Source: Gerris lacustris | Lineage: Eukaryota; Arthropoda; Insecta; Hemiptera; Gerridae | NCBI GenBank assembly: GCA_951217055.1 | Contig: OX578278.1 | Coordinates: 42,979,574 to 43,043,573, forward strand | Length of the DNA: 64,000 bases | Direction: 5' to 3' | In this document: piece after piece, positions 45,536 to 56,921 of the stretch | How positions within the stretch are numbered: position 1 is the first letter of the stretch | Layout: each line of letters opens with the position of its first letter | Notes under the pieces: model-generated | What the model was told of the DNA's origin: nothing | Seen by the model: the letters and a program-made list of their open reading frames with translations, nothing else | The model's database searches: none | Made by a program: the position numbers and the translations under genes

Positions 45536-46654
45536 GATCCTCTCTGGGTGAAGATCGTCTGCTAAAATACTAGTCCAAAAGCCCATCTTTAAAATTAGAA
45601 ACTTATCACTTTTCTTTCTACCTCTCCTGAGCTTAGAAAAAGGTGGAAAAAAAATGGAAAGTTAACATTCTCTAGGCTGGATGTTCTGAAAAGTAGACGT
45701 TGTCGTTACTTTTTTTGGCCCTTTTTCTGGTAAAAAAAGAACATTTAACTTTTTTTCCAGGGGTGCTAAAGGAAAAGAAGGAAACTGTCTGATAAAAAAG
45801 CTCGAGGCTTTTGAGTTCTAGGGAAATTTTTTCCCTCGGCAGAGTATTTTTCCTCTTGGCAGCCCTTTTTTCAAGTCAACAACAAAGTTAGCTCGGTTTA
45901 AGTTGTGTAGGATTCCTTTCCTTTTCTTGACGTCACTTGGGGGCTCTTCCTTAGATGAATTCCCCCTTTAAATTTATTTTACCAATTTTACTTCGCATTC
46001 TCCTCGAAACCACTTCCAGAAGATCTTCTCTCCTTCCCCAAAGTTGAAACATTCCTACACGGAATTCTACCTACCCGATATATTATATTATCAGGAAATT
46101 TCAGGCGGACAACTGTTCATTTCACATGCTTCTGTAAAAGGCCTTGTTCCTTGAACGAAGAAGTTTTTTTTTTTTAGATTTTATAGTTATGGGGTCTTGC
46201 CAAACTATATTGAAACACTCAAAGTAATTCTCTTACATATTATATCAACTATCCTTTTAATACTTTATAATTTTATTAAAATATAATAAGGAATAGGTGG
46301 TAAGAGAGAGATTAATTGGAATTAGAAGTGGCGATTGGCGATATTGATACGGAAATTCCTCGAGGTCCCTGGGGCCGGGATCTCTTCTTCCCACTTACAA
46401 CACACTACTAATATCTTGCTTACAGTAAACTTGATTAACTTGATTTTAAATAATTTGCTTACACATTTCATAAATTTTTAGTTGATTAAAATTATTTTAA
46501 ATTGTAAAAATTAGAGAGATAGAGGGATAGCACGTTTACCAACTCAGAGCAGCTAGAGGAAGAGAAGGTTACGGAAAAGGGATAGGGTTAACAGAATTGA
46601 TCAGGTGATTGATTAAATAAACAGGTCAAGTGTGTGCTAGTCAGCACACAGCGA
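45536..46654. other. No gene; CT-rich block at the left
   Basis: 45540-46040 is rich in TTTTTCC/CTCTCC words and resembles the composition at 31330-31900. No ORF. A GGGATAGGG-type purine stretch lies near 46580. Confidence 0.35.
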
Positions 46655-47346
46655 GGGTCCGTAGGCCACACTGTATATTTTAAGTAGTACCCTATTGATG
46701 GTGTTTTTAAAATGCTAAAAAGCTTACTTTAAACTATCCTATGGGTCTGATATTCTCAAAACACATAACAAACTTCTGATAAAGTATTATTTTGCCACAG
46801 AACCGGACTACAACCATATAAATACATCGAAAAGACCAAAGTTATAAAAAACGTATCTTGTCAATAAAATATAAAATAATATTTTTTTCGAAATTTCCAA
46901 AAAGTGGTATCTTTACTTTTGGTCAAAGAATGTTCAGGAATTTTTTCAGATTTTTTGCACTTCACATAAGCGAGATAGAGGGGGGGGGGACACGTTAGAC
47001 ACCCACTTCAAGCTTGCCCTATCAAAGTTATAACCAAAGAATTATATATTTTTGTAATCAGCTCGACGTACCCTTTCATATGATACCCCTAACGGTGTCG
47101 AAAATACATAAAAAAATTTTAACCCTTAAGTTTTTTTACCCTAATTTTTTTGAAAAATATATTTTTTTAAGTCGCTGTATTTTTAAAATATGTGGGAAGG
47201 TACAAGACACATACATGCCAAATTTCAAAGTCATCGGACGAAAAGTGTAGCCGTGACAGCAGGCGACAGAGCGGACGGACAGACACAAGCAGGAAAGGAG
47301 GTCCTTGGTTTTGTCGCAGGAGGTCCTTGGTTTTGCCTACGGACCC
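46655..47346 (-). repeat. R1-GTCC dispersed repeat, copy 3 (near full length)
   Basis: It begins GGGTCCGTAGGCCACAC and ends GCCTACGGACCCT, matching copy 1 in reverse over about 690 bases. Near the right end AGGTCCTTGGTTTTG is duplicated. Confidence 0.8.
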
Positions 47347-47408
47347 TAAAAAACCCACATGAACTAATGTTTATTAAATATCGGTTTCTACCACTTTACT
47401 GATACTAC

Positions 47409-47723
47409 TGTAATACGTCGACCACACCCGGGGGAAAGTGGTAGTGGGCCTGGTGGCTAACGTACCACAGGCCGGAGTAGGAAGAGGGTACTATTACTAA
47501 GAAAAACAACACAGTTTTAGGTGAGAAGGAGCAAGTCCTCCCTCTCTCTGAACTTAACGTATACTTCGGTAAACAAATGAATTGGCGCGCTCCCGCGAAC
47601 TCTGACTTACAAAAGAAAACACAAAAGTCCCTACCAGAGCCTGTCACATAAAAAATAAATACTTTGGGAGCTACGCGCTTACTTAATACTACATACATGA
47701 TTTTTAAAATAACTTAGGGTCCA
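47409..47723 (+). mobile_element. Candidate LTR followed by a primer-binding-like sequence
   Basis: TGTAATACGTCGACCAC opens the block and AAATTTGGTGACCTGACGG follows it. TTTGGTGACC(CC)GACG is common just after the 5' LTR of arthropod gypsy elements. No gag or second LTR is seen, so this could be a truncated element or coincidence. Confidence 0.3.
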
Positions 47724-47839
47724 AATTTGGTGACCTGACGGGTCGGCTCCCTCGGCGGAAGGCCACTAAACAAGTTTTTAGGTACCTACTCATCGCTAAC
47801 CAGAGTAATCCAATTTTCTTCGGCACTTAGCCCACTTCT

Positions 47840-48002
47840 TACACAGCCCGAGATTTCGGCACACAGCTCGAAATGTTACTTTCTTTGGCACACAGCTCGA
47901 AATGTAACTTTTTGGCACACAGCCCACAACGACAACGTCACACAGCCTTAAAATGGCACACAGCCCTAAAATGGCACACAGCCCACAATGGCACACCGCC
48001 CT
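47840..48002 (+). repeat. Irregular minisatellite of GGCACACAGC units
   Basis: Seven CACAGC-bearing units and one CACACCGCC variant occur at spacings of about 13 to 30 bases. Most read GGCACACAGC(C/T)C. The ORFs on both strands derive from the repeat. Confidence 0.8.
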
Positions 48003-48101
48003 ACAACTTACTCGCGTTACGACTTTTCACTGACTGACCCCGGGTGGGGGAAGCGGAGGCTTTTTATACCTGCGGGCGTGACCTGTGTGACTACACGGGC
48101 G

Positions 48102-48206
48102 TCTCGTGACTGGTCTCGGGAGTTTCGTGACTGGTCTCGGGGGTTTCGTGACTGGTCTCGGAAGTTTCGTGACTGGTCACGGAGGTCTCGTGACGGGTCT
48201 CAAGAT
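48102..48206 (+). repeat. 21-bp minisatellite, five units
   Basis: The unit is TTTCGTGACTGGTCTCGGG plus two bases, with the first and last units starting TCTCG. It is GC-rich in an AT-rich region. There are no spacers, so it is not a CRISPR-like array. Confidence 0.9.
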
Positions 48207-48869
48207 GAGGCGTGACTTCGTGACCTGTCACACTGTCCACGTGGGTCACAACCATGTGGTTCCTCCTTAGCTTACAAAAAATTTAAATTCCTGTAAACCG
48301 GGGCTGTGCTGGCTACCGGCTTACACTACTACACTGATGGTTACCAACCAATGCAATGTTTAATTTACCATGATAAAATATTGCCTACTAAATATTCCCT
48401 GTAGCCTGTATTAAGGGAAATTGAAAAAGTTTAAACCTCGTTGAACATTAGCATTAATGATGTCCCATAGCCCTTGGCCCTTATAAATGTTTCCCTTAAA
48501 TTATGATTTTTTTTAATTAATAAAGGGGAGGAATAGTTGTATACGCAAAATTCGAAGTAATCTTTCGTTCCTATATTCCTGGCTACTTTTTCTTTTATAC
48601 TTAATTTAATCTCGTCTCTATTTCTCATTGTGTATTCGATTTACTACTCCTTGTAATTTTGAGTAACCATTAATCTTTATGAAGCTTTAATTCATTAGAA
48701 TTACACAAGATGTCGTTTAAAGCAGGATTTAAATTTGAGCTAGATAGTCCTACACTAGTATGATTGCAGTTAATATTTCTTTCTATTTAATAAGTATTTT
48801 CAAATTTAATCAAAAGATAAAATTCGAAGAAAATGTTTGTATAATCTTTTAACCTTAATCTACTGTATT
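48207..48869. other. No feature recognised
   Basis: The left edge is GC-rich (CACGTGGGTCACAACC) and then AT-rich. The minus-strand ORF at 48431-48628 has no family signature. Confidence 0.35.
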
Positions 48870-48942
48870 TTTGTTTCCGATCCTACCGAGGCAACAAAAG
48901 TATTATGATCATTCTGATAAACAACTTATTTTATGTCTCCAC

Positions 48943-50507
48943 GGGTCATTTTCAAAAAATGTGACACTTTGACAATTCTGAGCAATCCTTTATGCCCAAA
49001 ATTTATTTTTCAGATTTTGATTCAGCTAGTGCTTTATTTTGATGCTGAACATCTATACAACAAGAATATGTCGTATGTGGGTCGCGGGATTTTTAAGTTT
49101 TACTATTTTTTATCAATTTTTAAATTAAAAAAGTCAAGTTTTTTAGTCACAATAGTTACCGGAATTTTCTTCAACTTACCGATTTGCAAAATGATGGTTA
49201 CCACCTGGAAATCGTCACACAGACTCAAACCAATATTATTGTCTACTCAGGACATTTCTTACATTGGTTTTAATTTGTGAAAAAATTATTTAATCATAAT
49301 TTTGTCCCGATAGTTCAAGTTCCTGGTCATAGAAATTTTTGTTTGCCAATTAGATTTAATTTCCAAAATGAGTCATTGTACACTCAACTCTATGATGAGG
49401 ACGAATTTTTTTTATTTTAAAAAATAACCTATTTAAATATAATTTTTTTAGTAACTATCGTGACATGTAGTACGCTGGGTCACTTTTATGTGTTATGTGA
49501 CATCTATCTTGTTCCTGGGTAACTATCGTGACACATGTAGTACGCTGGGTCACTTATGTGTTATGTGACATCTATCTTGTTCCTGGGTAACTATCGTGAC
49601 AAGTGTCGTGTTCCTCTAAAGTTGGGAATGATAAAAAAATAATGAACGGGACATTTTCAAAAAAAGTGACACTTGGACAATTCTGAGCCAACAAGTGCTT
49701 CATTTTGACGCTGAACATCTATACAACAACATCTATACAATTCACAATATGTATGTGTACAGTAACTATCGGGACAAGTAACTATCGTGACTTATAAACT
49801 AAAGCATGGCGGCCAAGCCAGCCTAATGTATTAATGCTTTCAAAGGAAAGCATACATTTTCTTTATACTACTGGGGTGTTCCCAAAAAATGTTAAAAAGC
49901 TTTAAATGCAGTTTTAAGTACTAAATTTATGGTAACTATTGTGACTTTGAATAAACATACTCCCCATGATTTTTGAAGAGAATTGTTGTGTGACCGAGGC
50001 TTACTTCAGAACACGCGGAGACGAACTTTAGGTTATAAAGGAATGATATCTGTAAATACTGAAATCCCGCCCTCATTCAAACAGTGCAACCAGTTTCTTG
50101 GTAACTATTGCGACGTAACTATCGTGACCGATTGCTGGGACAAGCCTTTTTATTAAATTCTCGAGAAGTTACACCGAAATAAGAAAGAAATTATATTTAG
50201 TATCACAAAGTACATTATATTTCCTATCTAGGATCATAGTTAGAAAGTCAAAGAAAAATATTTTTTGAGCATGGTAACTTAAGTTAAAAGGGGCTGGGAC
50301 ATAACTATCGTGACCTTTTTGTATATATAAATTTAAATTTCTCCTCTCTAAAAAGGATATTCAAGAATCTGACTACACTAAAATGACGAATTTAATCTAT
50401 AGAAAAATGTTTGTGGGGTTGTAGATTTTTTAATTATAAGGAGTGCAAGTAATTAATATTTTTAACTCGCGGACAGTGAAAGTGTCACTTTTTTTTTAAA
50501 ATGACCC
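48943..50507. mobile_element. Unclassified 1.56-kb element with arrayed GTAACTATCGTGAC motif
   Basis: The ends are GGGTCATTTTCAAAAAATGT and, inverted, GGGTCATTTTAAAAAAAAAG, both followed by GACACTTT. CCAC lies on each side (48939-48942, 50508-50511). Inside, GTAACTATCGTGAC or a one- or two-base variant occurs at 49451, 49519, 49587, 49762, 49778, 49932, 50101, 50115 and 50301, plus an inverted copy at 49147-49161. A segment around TTGACAATTCTGAGC and GCTGAACATCTATACAACAA is duplicated (about 48960-49075 and 49660-49745). There is no recognisable transposase. A 4-bp duplication is compatible with several superfamilies, so I leave it unclassified. Confidence 0.75.
49451..49600 (+). repeat. 68-bp tandem repeat, about 2.2 units
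   Basis: Each unit runs from GTAACTATCGTGACA through GTAGTACGCTGGGTCACTT and GTGACATCTATCTTGTTCCT to GG. It is part of the motif array inside the 48.9-kb element. Confidence 0.9.
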
Positions 50508-50780
50508 CCACATCCAAAATGTTTTCAACCTGAAGCGTTTTAGACATCAAAGAAAATGTTTGGCCTCGAGCGTGTTATCCGACAATATTATTACAAACGC
50601 CCATATTTTGAAAACTACTTGATTGATTTATGTCAAAAGTTACAAAAGTTAGATCATATGCTTTAGTCTGCCGATAAAGCATATGTGGTAGGTCAAATTT
50701 AAACTTCTTCGCATATTGCTTTCTGTCTGTTTACGAGTTTTATTCAGTTTTCCGTGTAGTGATAGGACGCGAGGCAAACG

Positions 50781-51136
50781 GATTTTAACTTCTTGATGTA
50801 GTCCGTACTTTTCAGTACTATCTCAAGAAAAATCTCAGATATTACATTTTTTTTGGGGGGGGGGGGGGATACCAACTTCACAAGTAACATTTGCATTTAA
50901 ATTGGGACCTGCTCAGCTAAAATTGAGAACTGCAATTATTTCCTCTCGGAGTATCTTGGTTCTGTAGTTAAGGCCTCATTCGTTTGTAGAGACAACAGAT
51001 CACGGAGTGACATTTTTTAACCACTTATTTGAATTAAGTGTAAATCCATCATATTACTTTATCTTGTTATATACATCTAATATGAGAAATTAAAGTAGAG
51101 ATTTATGTATTCATTTTTGTTTTTGTTATGGATACA
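50781..51136. other. No feature; T/G homopolymer
   Basis: A run of T then 11-12 G lies at 50848-50868. No ORF. Confidence 0.4.
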
Positions 51137-51163
51137 CACGTTGATCTATCATCATCCTCGGCG

Positions 51164-52648
51164 CTACAGCTCTCGAAGAGCCTGGGCCTGCAGCACTTCG
51201 CTTCTCCAGAGGTCCCGCTGCTGCGCAACAGCCCTCCATCTCCTAACCCCTATCGTCCTCAGATCATCCTCCACCTGATCGAGCCATCTCAGCCTAGGAC
51301 GTCCTCTAAGCCTTCTTCCGCCAGGTTTACCCTCGTGCAACTTCTTAGCCGCTCTATTCTCCGGCATTCTCTCAACATGACCTAGCCACCTCAGCCTATT
51401 TTTCTTGATTTCAGCCACCAGGTCCGGTTTGCCATAAAGGATACGTAGCTCTTCATTTCACCGAATTCTCCATCTTCCATCCTCGTTCACTGGGCCGAAA
51501 ATCCTTCTCAATAATTTTCTCTCCCAACGCCGTAAGAGGTTTTCATCAGAGTTCGTAAGAGACCATGTCTCCGATCCGTACAGTACAACAGGTCTGATGA
51601 CGGTAATATACACTTTAATCTTTAAGTCTCGACTTAAGAGTCTACTTCTTAGAAGTTTCATTAAGGAGAAGTAACACCTGTTTCCTGCGGCCAGCCTCGC
51701 TTTTACCTCCTCTGATACACTGTTATCATCAGTGATTTGGGATCCTAAATATTTAAAATTCCTCGTTGCCTTAAATGAGTCCCCTCCTAATAACACTTCT
51801 TCAGGAGGGTCTCTACCTTCTCTGCGAGTCATCAGCATATATTCAGTTTTGTTTATATTAATATTTAGTCCCAGTTCTGCAGCTTCTTGTTTCATAGGCG
51901 TATATGCTTCTTCCAGAGCTCTTTTGGATCTTGCTAAGAGTCCAACATCATTTGCATAAGCAAGGCATTGGGTTTGGCGGTTGAACAGAGTTCCTCCTGG
52001 GTTGCTAGGTATTTTCCTTACTGCTCTTTCCAGCCCAAGGTTGAAAAGAGTTGCTGATAATACGTCCCCCTGCCTCAACCCTTGATTAACTTCAAAGGAA
52101 GATGACAAGCACCCATCTATCTTAACTTTGCTTCTTGTTCCTTTCAGCGTTAGCATTATAAGCCTTATTAATTTACTTGGAACATTGAACTCCTCGAGCG
52201 TATCTCTTAGTCTCCCTCTGTGCACGCTATCATAGGCTTGCTTAATATCAATGTAAAGTTGGTGCACATCCACATTGAACTCATAGCATTTCTCTAAAAT
52301 TTGTCTTATTGAGAAGATTTGATCGACTGTTGATCGATTACGTCGAAATCCACACTGATATTCTCCTATAAGAATTTCCGAAATAGGGCTCAAACGATGT
52401 TGAAGAATTTTTGCGAACACTTTGTAGCAGACGCTTAGTAGACTAATTCCTCTGTAGTTGCTGCAGTTCGCCTTGTCACCTTTCTTGTGTATAGGACATA
52501 TTATAGCCTCCTGCCATTGCATCGGAGCTACTTCCTGCTCCCATACATCTAGAATTAGACTGTACAGTCTATCTTGCATTAATTGTCCTCCAGCTTTCAG
52601 AGCTTCAGCTGCTATTCGATCTTCTCCAGGGGCCCTGTTGTTTTGCAA
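51164..52648 (-). pseudogene. RTE reverse transcriptase and C-terminal domain, catalytic Asp changed, one stop
   Basis: RT landmarks in order: NNRAPGEDRIAAEALK, ICPIHKKGDKANCSNYRGIS (finger motif), FRRNRSTVDQIF, LYIDIKQAYDSV (motif A with catalytic D), NQGLRQGDVLS (motif B), LAYANDVGLLA (motif C) and NKTEYMLM. Motif C should be YADD; here it is YAND because the codon is AAT at about 51952. The frame then meets a TGA at 51458-51460 and continues uninterrupted in the same frame with RLRWLGHVERMPENRAAKKL and RPRLRWLDQVEDDLR to a stop at 51164. This C-terminal segment is common in RTE proteins of insects. Both changes make the enzyme inactive. Confidence 0.92.
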
Positions 52649-52817
52649 TTTTTGTATAGCTTCACAAAACTCTGCCTTACTTGGCGGTTCTACTTCGCCT
52701 TCATTTTCCGGACCTCCCAGAATATTCTGTGACCCCTCTACTTCATCCTCTATCCCCCTTTCTCTATTTAAAAGTTCTTCAAAATATTCCGCCCATCTGC
52801 ATAAAATTTTGTTCTCA

Positions 52818-53387
52818 CTACCAATTAAGTTCCCCAGCGTCTTTGCAGAATACCGTTTTTGGCTGAAAACCCTTCTTTTCCGACTTAACTTTTTGGTAGA
52901 ATTCTCTCACCATACCTCTTCCATAATGAGATTCAATTTCTTCAATATTCCTTCTTTCAAAAGCTTTCTTCTTGTTTCTGCATATTTTGGTAGCATCTCT
53001 TCTTTTCTTCCTGAAATCCTCTGTGGTTATTCTTGTTTTACGCTGTAACATTCTTAGTCTGGCACTATTCCTTTCCTTGTTAGCTGCATCACATTCTTCA
53101 TCAAACCATGCTGGTCTCTTAGCATTCTTCTTTTCACCTATGATTTCTCCCATTACACTTACTACATCCTCTTTGAACATGGCCCATTTTCCCTCTATAT
53201 TCTGCAAATTCCATTCTTCTTGTCTTAGCACTAGCCTTTCTTCTAAGGTCTTACTAAAGTTGTTTCTCGTTTCCTCTATTTTAAGCTTATTAATGTCGAA
53301 ACTCTTTACTGTATTTGCTCGTGCCTCCCTCACAGTAGCAATCTTTTGCCTATAAACTAATTTGGACCATGAAATGATCTGAATCAA
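52818..53387 (-). pseudogene. RTE linker between endonuclease and reverse transcriptase
   Basis: After a one-base shift near 53370 the frame reads KLVYRQKIATVREARANTVK, then RPAWFDEECDAANKERNSAR and YGRGMVREFYQKV. These are typical of the charged connecting region of RTE/BovB-like pol proteins. A further shift near 52825 leads into WAEYFEELLNRE and the RT domain. Confidence 0.85.
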
Positions 53388-54060
53388 TGTCAGCCCCTCT
53401 GCATGACCTTACGTCTATCACATCTGTTGCGTGCTTCTTATCAATTAGTACATGATCTATCTGGTTGGAGGTATTGCCATCTGGTGAGATCCATGTAACT
53501 TTATGAATTCTTCTCTTCTGCAGCCAGGTACTTCTTACGGTCAGATTGTATCCTGAAGCGAAATCTACTAATCTCTGACCATTATCATTACATACATCAT
53601 GTAAACTTTGGTGGCCAATGGTATTTTGGTACACCTCTTCTTTCCCAATCTTGGCGTTGAAGTCCCCCACTACAATCTTAACATCATGCCCTGCTATTTT
53701 CCCCATCTGCAGTTCCAGTTCATTATAAAATTCCTCCTCTATTTCTTCACTTGCTTCTTCCGTTGGTGCGTATGCACAGATGATAGATATGTTGAAAAAT
53801 TTGGCTTTGATTCTGTTTGCATATTCTCTGATATCGCTTCAAAATTAATCACTGATCCCATCACTGATTTATTTATTAAAAAACCTGTACCATCTCTCCT
53901 TTCTCTACAATAATGTGTAATCGCCAGATCTAAGAGTTCCATTTCCTGTCCATCTTACCTCCTGTAAGGCTACTATCTTGATTTTATATTCTGCCATAAT
54001 CCGTTTTAAAGTTGCAAGATTGCCTGCTTTAGTTAGCGTCCTAACGTTCCAAGTTGCCAT
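53350..54060 (-). pseudogene. RTE endonuclease (APE/EEP type) region, frameshifted
   Basis: From ATG at 54060 the minus strand reads ATWNVRTLTKAGNLATLKRI, then KIVALQEVRWTGNG, the QE-x-R-W motif with the catalytic glutamate. Frame breaks occur near 53910 and 53830 (GTGFLINKSVMGSV lies in a second frame). The frame then recovers at VVGDFNAKIG and HKVTWISPDG, NQIDHVLI and SDHFMV, which are the metal-binding and catalytic Asp/His motifs. The enzyme would nick target DNA to start insertion. Catalytic words are intact; only the reading frame is lost. Confidence 0.88.
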
Positions 54061-54432
54061 AAGTAAGTCATTTTTCCTTTTAATTCCATGTCCATGCCGG
54101 GTCTTTTCCGATTTATCATTCCTGTGCTGTGTTCATAACATATGTTCCTTTTACAAGACAGAGTTGTTAGCCCTGCGCCCAACCCCCAACCTGGAGGGCC
54201 AGGTAATTTTTACTCAAGGTGTTCTTCCTTTAGCCTTTGAAGATCCAACTCCTTCTACTACAAGGCAGCAGCAGTTAGTTTTGGTCCGCCCCGGGTATTT
54301 TATTTCCCCAGTACCCACCATATCTGGTGAGCCTTCCCCTATCCGCCACCTGGGGAGGCGCCTGATGGGAGACTAACAACTCCACACGGGCACGTTGATC
54401 TATACTTTGCTATTTCCCAAGTTAGATTTTTT

Positions 54433-54436
<4 letters not shown>

Positions 54437-54489
<53 letters not shown>

Positions 54490-54503
54490 GTGTGTGTGTG
54501 TGT
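54437..54503. repeat. (AT)n followed by (TG)n
   Basis: About 25 AT units, then a (TG)n run at 54490-54503. Confidence 0.95.
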
Positions 54504-55019
54504 GCATATTGGAATATATATATAAAAAAATCCGAGTAAAAGTTAGGTTAGTCAGCATTCATCTGATAAAGACTGAATAAGACACCCCGATATTCGGCTT
54601 GAGGGATTTTCTTTTCTTTTTTTTTTCATTTGGTCAAAGGAAAAGGGGAAGATGTAAAGGGAAAGTTATATCCTCTTTGAGTATTATATTCGTAGGGTTA
54701 GGTTGAAGGACTGGAGCAAAGAGAAGGGATTACAACATTACTGGGTATTAATCAGAAAAGCTTTCTACATAGGCATAATACTCTGGTAGAGCCTGCTTAC
54801 CGTGAATCCCGGAAAAGCCTCAAACCTGACCCACGTCTCTAGTTATTTCTGGATTTTGGAATATTACACGTTTCTCAGAATAAATAATTTTTTTAAATTC
54901 TTATATTCTGTGTATTACTCTCTTTAGTTGAGATAATATTCCGCCGCTATTATTTTTATTTACGAATAATTGCTGAGGTATTTGCTTACTGCGGATTAAG
55001 TGATGGTTCGATAAACAAG
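54504..55019. other. No feature recognised
   Basis: T-rich and mixed sequence without ORFs. Confidence 0.35.
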
Positions 55020-55345
55020 GTGATTTTTAGCTAATAGCACACCCAAATATAGAGCCAAAAATAATTTCTTGATTTCGCCTCGGGTATACATTTTTCTAAA
55101 TTTGTATACAACTGTGTATTTTTTCTGAATATAAATATTGTTGTTTTAGTGGAGTTTACAAAATTTTATTGTAATCAATTCTAGAGTTTAGGCTTTACAC
55201 ATTAAACATTTAGGCAGAACATCTGGGCAACTTTACACATCTAGGCAGAACATGACAAATACTTTTTTAAAAACCATTTATTTAGACTCTTACCGCCATC
55301 ACAACACTTTTATCTCTATACATTCTTGGTATATGAGATAGTAAA
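55020..55345 (-). repeat. R2-hp dispersed repeat, copy 5
   Basis: TTCTTGATTTCGCCTCGGGT, AAAAACCATTTATTTAGACT and the terminal hairpin (TATCTC at 55311-55316 with GAGATA at 55335-55340) identify it. A stretch with two GGCAGAACATCTGGGCAAC-type copies interrupts the middle. Confidence 0.65.
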
Positions 55346-56918
55346 AACGGCGGGAACACTCTTGTGACGAATAAGAGTCACAAGGAAGGAACTACTTTAT
55401 AAGTACAGTAGACATAAAATTATAAGTTCATACCTTGTCGATTTGGTCTAGCATGATGCTACTGAATATAAATTCCAAATTTCAATTTTTTTAATTTTTA
55501 ATTTTTTTTAAATCGGTTCAGTAGTTGCAGGCTGTATCTCTGCAGATCATGAACCAAAGGAAAAAGGTTCAAGTCTCCAGTCTCCTGTAAAATCTAGCGG
55601 TGTAACATTTGGAATTTACTGGTAACTTCAACTTCTCCCTGTAACTTCTGTTAGAATCTAGAATTTTTAATAATACTTGACATTCATATATAATATAGTA
55701 TGTGGAAAGTTATACTTCTAGTATACATACCCCAGTCCATGATAAAATTGGATAAAATATAGATTGGCGAGACAATCTATTTATTTAATAATTTTCAAGA
55801 ATTTGACTCGTCTAGATATAAAAACTATATTTGTTGTATTATAACCTTGATTTTGAGAAGATATAAGCTACACCGTTTCTCTTGATATAGCCGTTATTTT
55901 GGAAAACGATTCTTTACATTAATTAGCATTCATTTTGTCATCATATCTTCTGCCTAATGAATATTCAAGATTTCAAATAAGTCAGACAACAAAGTTTAAA
56001 TCCAGTTACGTTGAGCTAATTGTTGAGTTACCAAAGTCGAATTAAAATGTTTAATTAAGCTGTACTTTAGTTTGTTCTTCCCAGTTGTAAAATGATGGCC
56101 AGAGATAAATTGAAACAAATAACTGTAAAATTCAACAGTCTTCCGATTAGTGTGGGAATGTTTTCGTAATTTTTTTAGGGTCGTCGCACTAGTTATGGCG
56201 ATAAAACATGTTTATCTCTAATCCATCCAAATGTATTTAAGTTGTTTTTATTTTATTATATTAATGTGGTCGTAATTAATATTACTTATTATTTCAGGTA
56301 AAGAGGCACCTATGTACCTGTCGATAATTCATATTAATGTTTTCATGCAGTATAAGTTGTGGGAACCATCTAAATTCGTAAGTCGAGGTTTTTCATTTTA
56401 AATTAGGTATCATATATTTCGTTAAAGTACCGGTTTAATACATTTAACTTTAATATTTAAGGTTCTCATTTTTTTATCTTAGAAATTTAAATATATATTT
56501 AAAAAATATATTTTCAAGATTGGACGTTTTAATATTTTAATGAAATTGCTCATTTGTGAGTGAAATATCTGTAACCATTTAACTCTATTCTCGATTTTAT
56601 ATTAGAAATAAAAATCTGATATTCAGGAGATTGAATGTTAAATATATCATAGCTTTTACAGTATTCGTCATCAGTATCCTCATTAACATTATGAGAAGTT
56701 ATTGATAGAAAATTAATAGAAGTAATTATTATCTAGAGCTAGAGAGAGAGAAAGAAAGATAGAGAGAAAGGGGAGAGAAATAGTCGTTGAAGTACTTGCC
56801 TGAAATCTCTGTCCCAACTACATATAAATAGTTCGAATCACAAATGAGAAGAAACATGTTATTCACTAATAATCACACCGAGTAAGAAGATGGTGAAATG
56901 CCACATTTTTACTTTCTT
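55346..56918. other. No gene recognised
   Basis: AT-rich. There is a (GA)n stretch at 56743-56770. No repeat structure or ORF was supported. Confidence 0.35.
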
Positions 56919-56921
56919 TTA

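Larger units (their letters stand above)
48870..50780 (+). repeat. R3 dispersed repeat, copy split by the 48.9-kb element
   Basis: The left part (48870-48942) has CCTACCGAGGCAACAAAAG and ATGATCATTCTGATAA. The right part (50508-50780) has AAGCGTTTTAGACATCAAAG, TGTTTGGCCTCGAG and GATAGGACGCGAGG. Together they equal the order seen at 41930-42180 and 41855. Confidence 0.65.
51150..54390 (-). mobile_element. RTE-type LINE, nearly full length, 13-bp target duplication
   Basis: CACGTTGATCTAT lies at both sides (51137-51149 and 54391-54403). On the minus strand the 5' end starts CCCGTGTGGAGTTGTTAGTC. The 3' end is GCCGAGGATGATGAT, the short (GAT)n tail typical of RTE elements. The element encodes an APE-type endonuclease and reverse transcriptase in one broken reading frame (entries below). 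At 3.24 kb it is about the usual RTE length, so little sequence is missing; it is inactivated by point changes rather than truncation. Confidence 0.9.

Noticed and set aside
48102..48206. CRISPR-like array
   Set aside because: Repeats are directly tandem with no spacers, and the context is eukaryotic.
51128..51385. Plus-strand ORFs across 51.1-54.4 kb
   Set aside because: They are shadows of the minus-strand RTE element.
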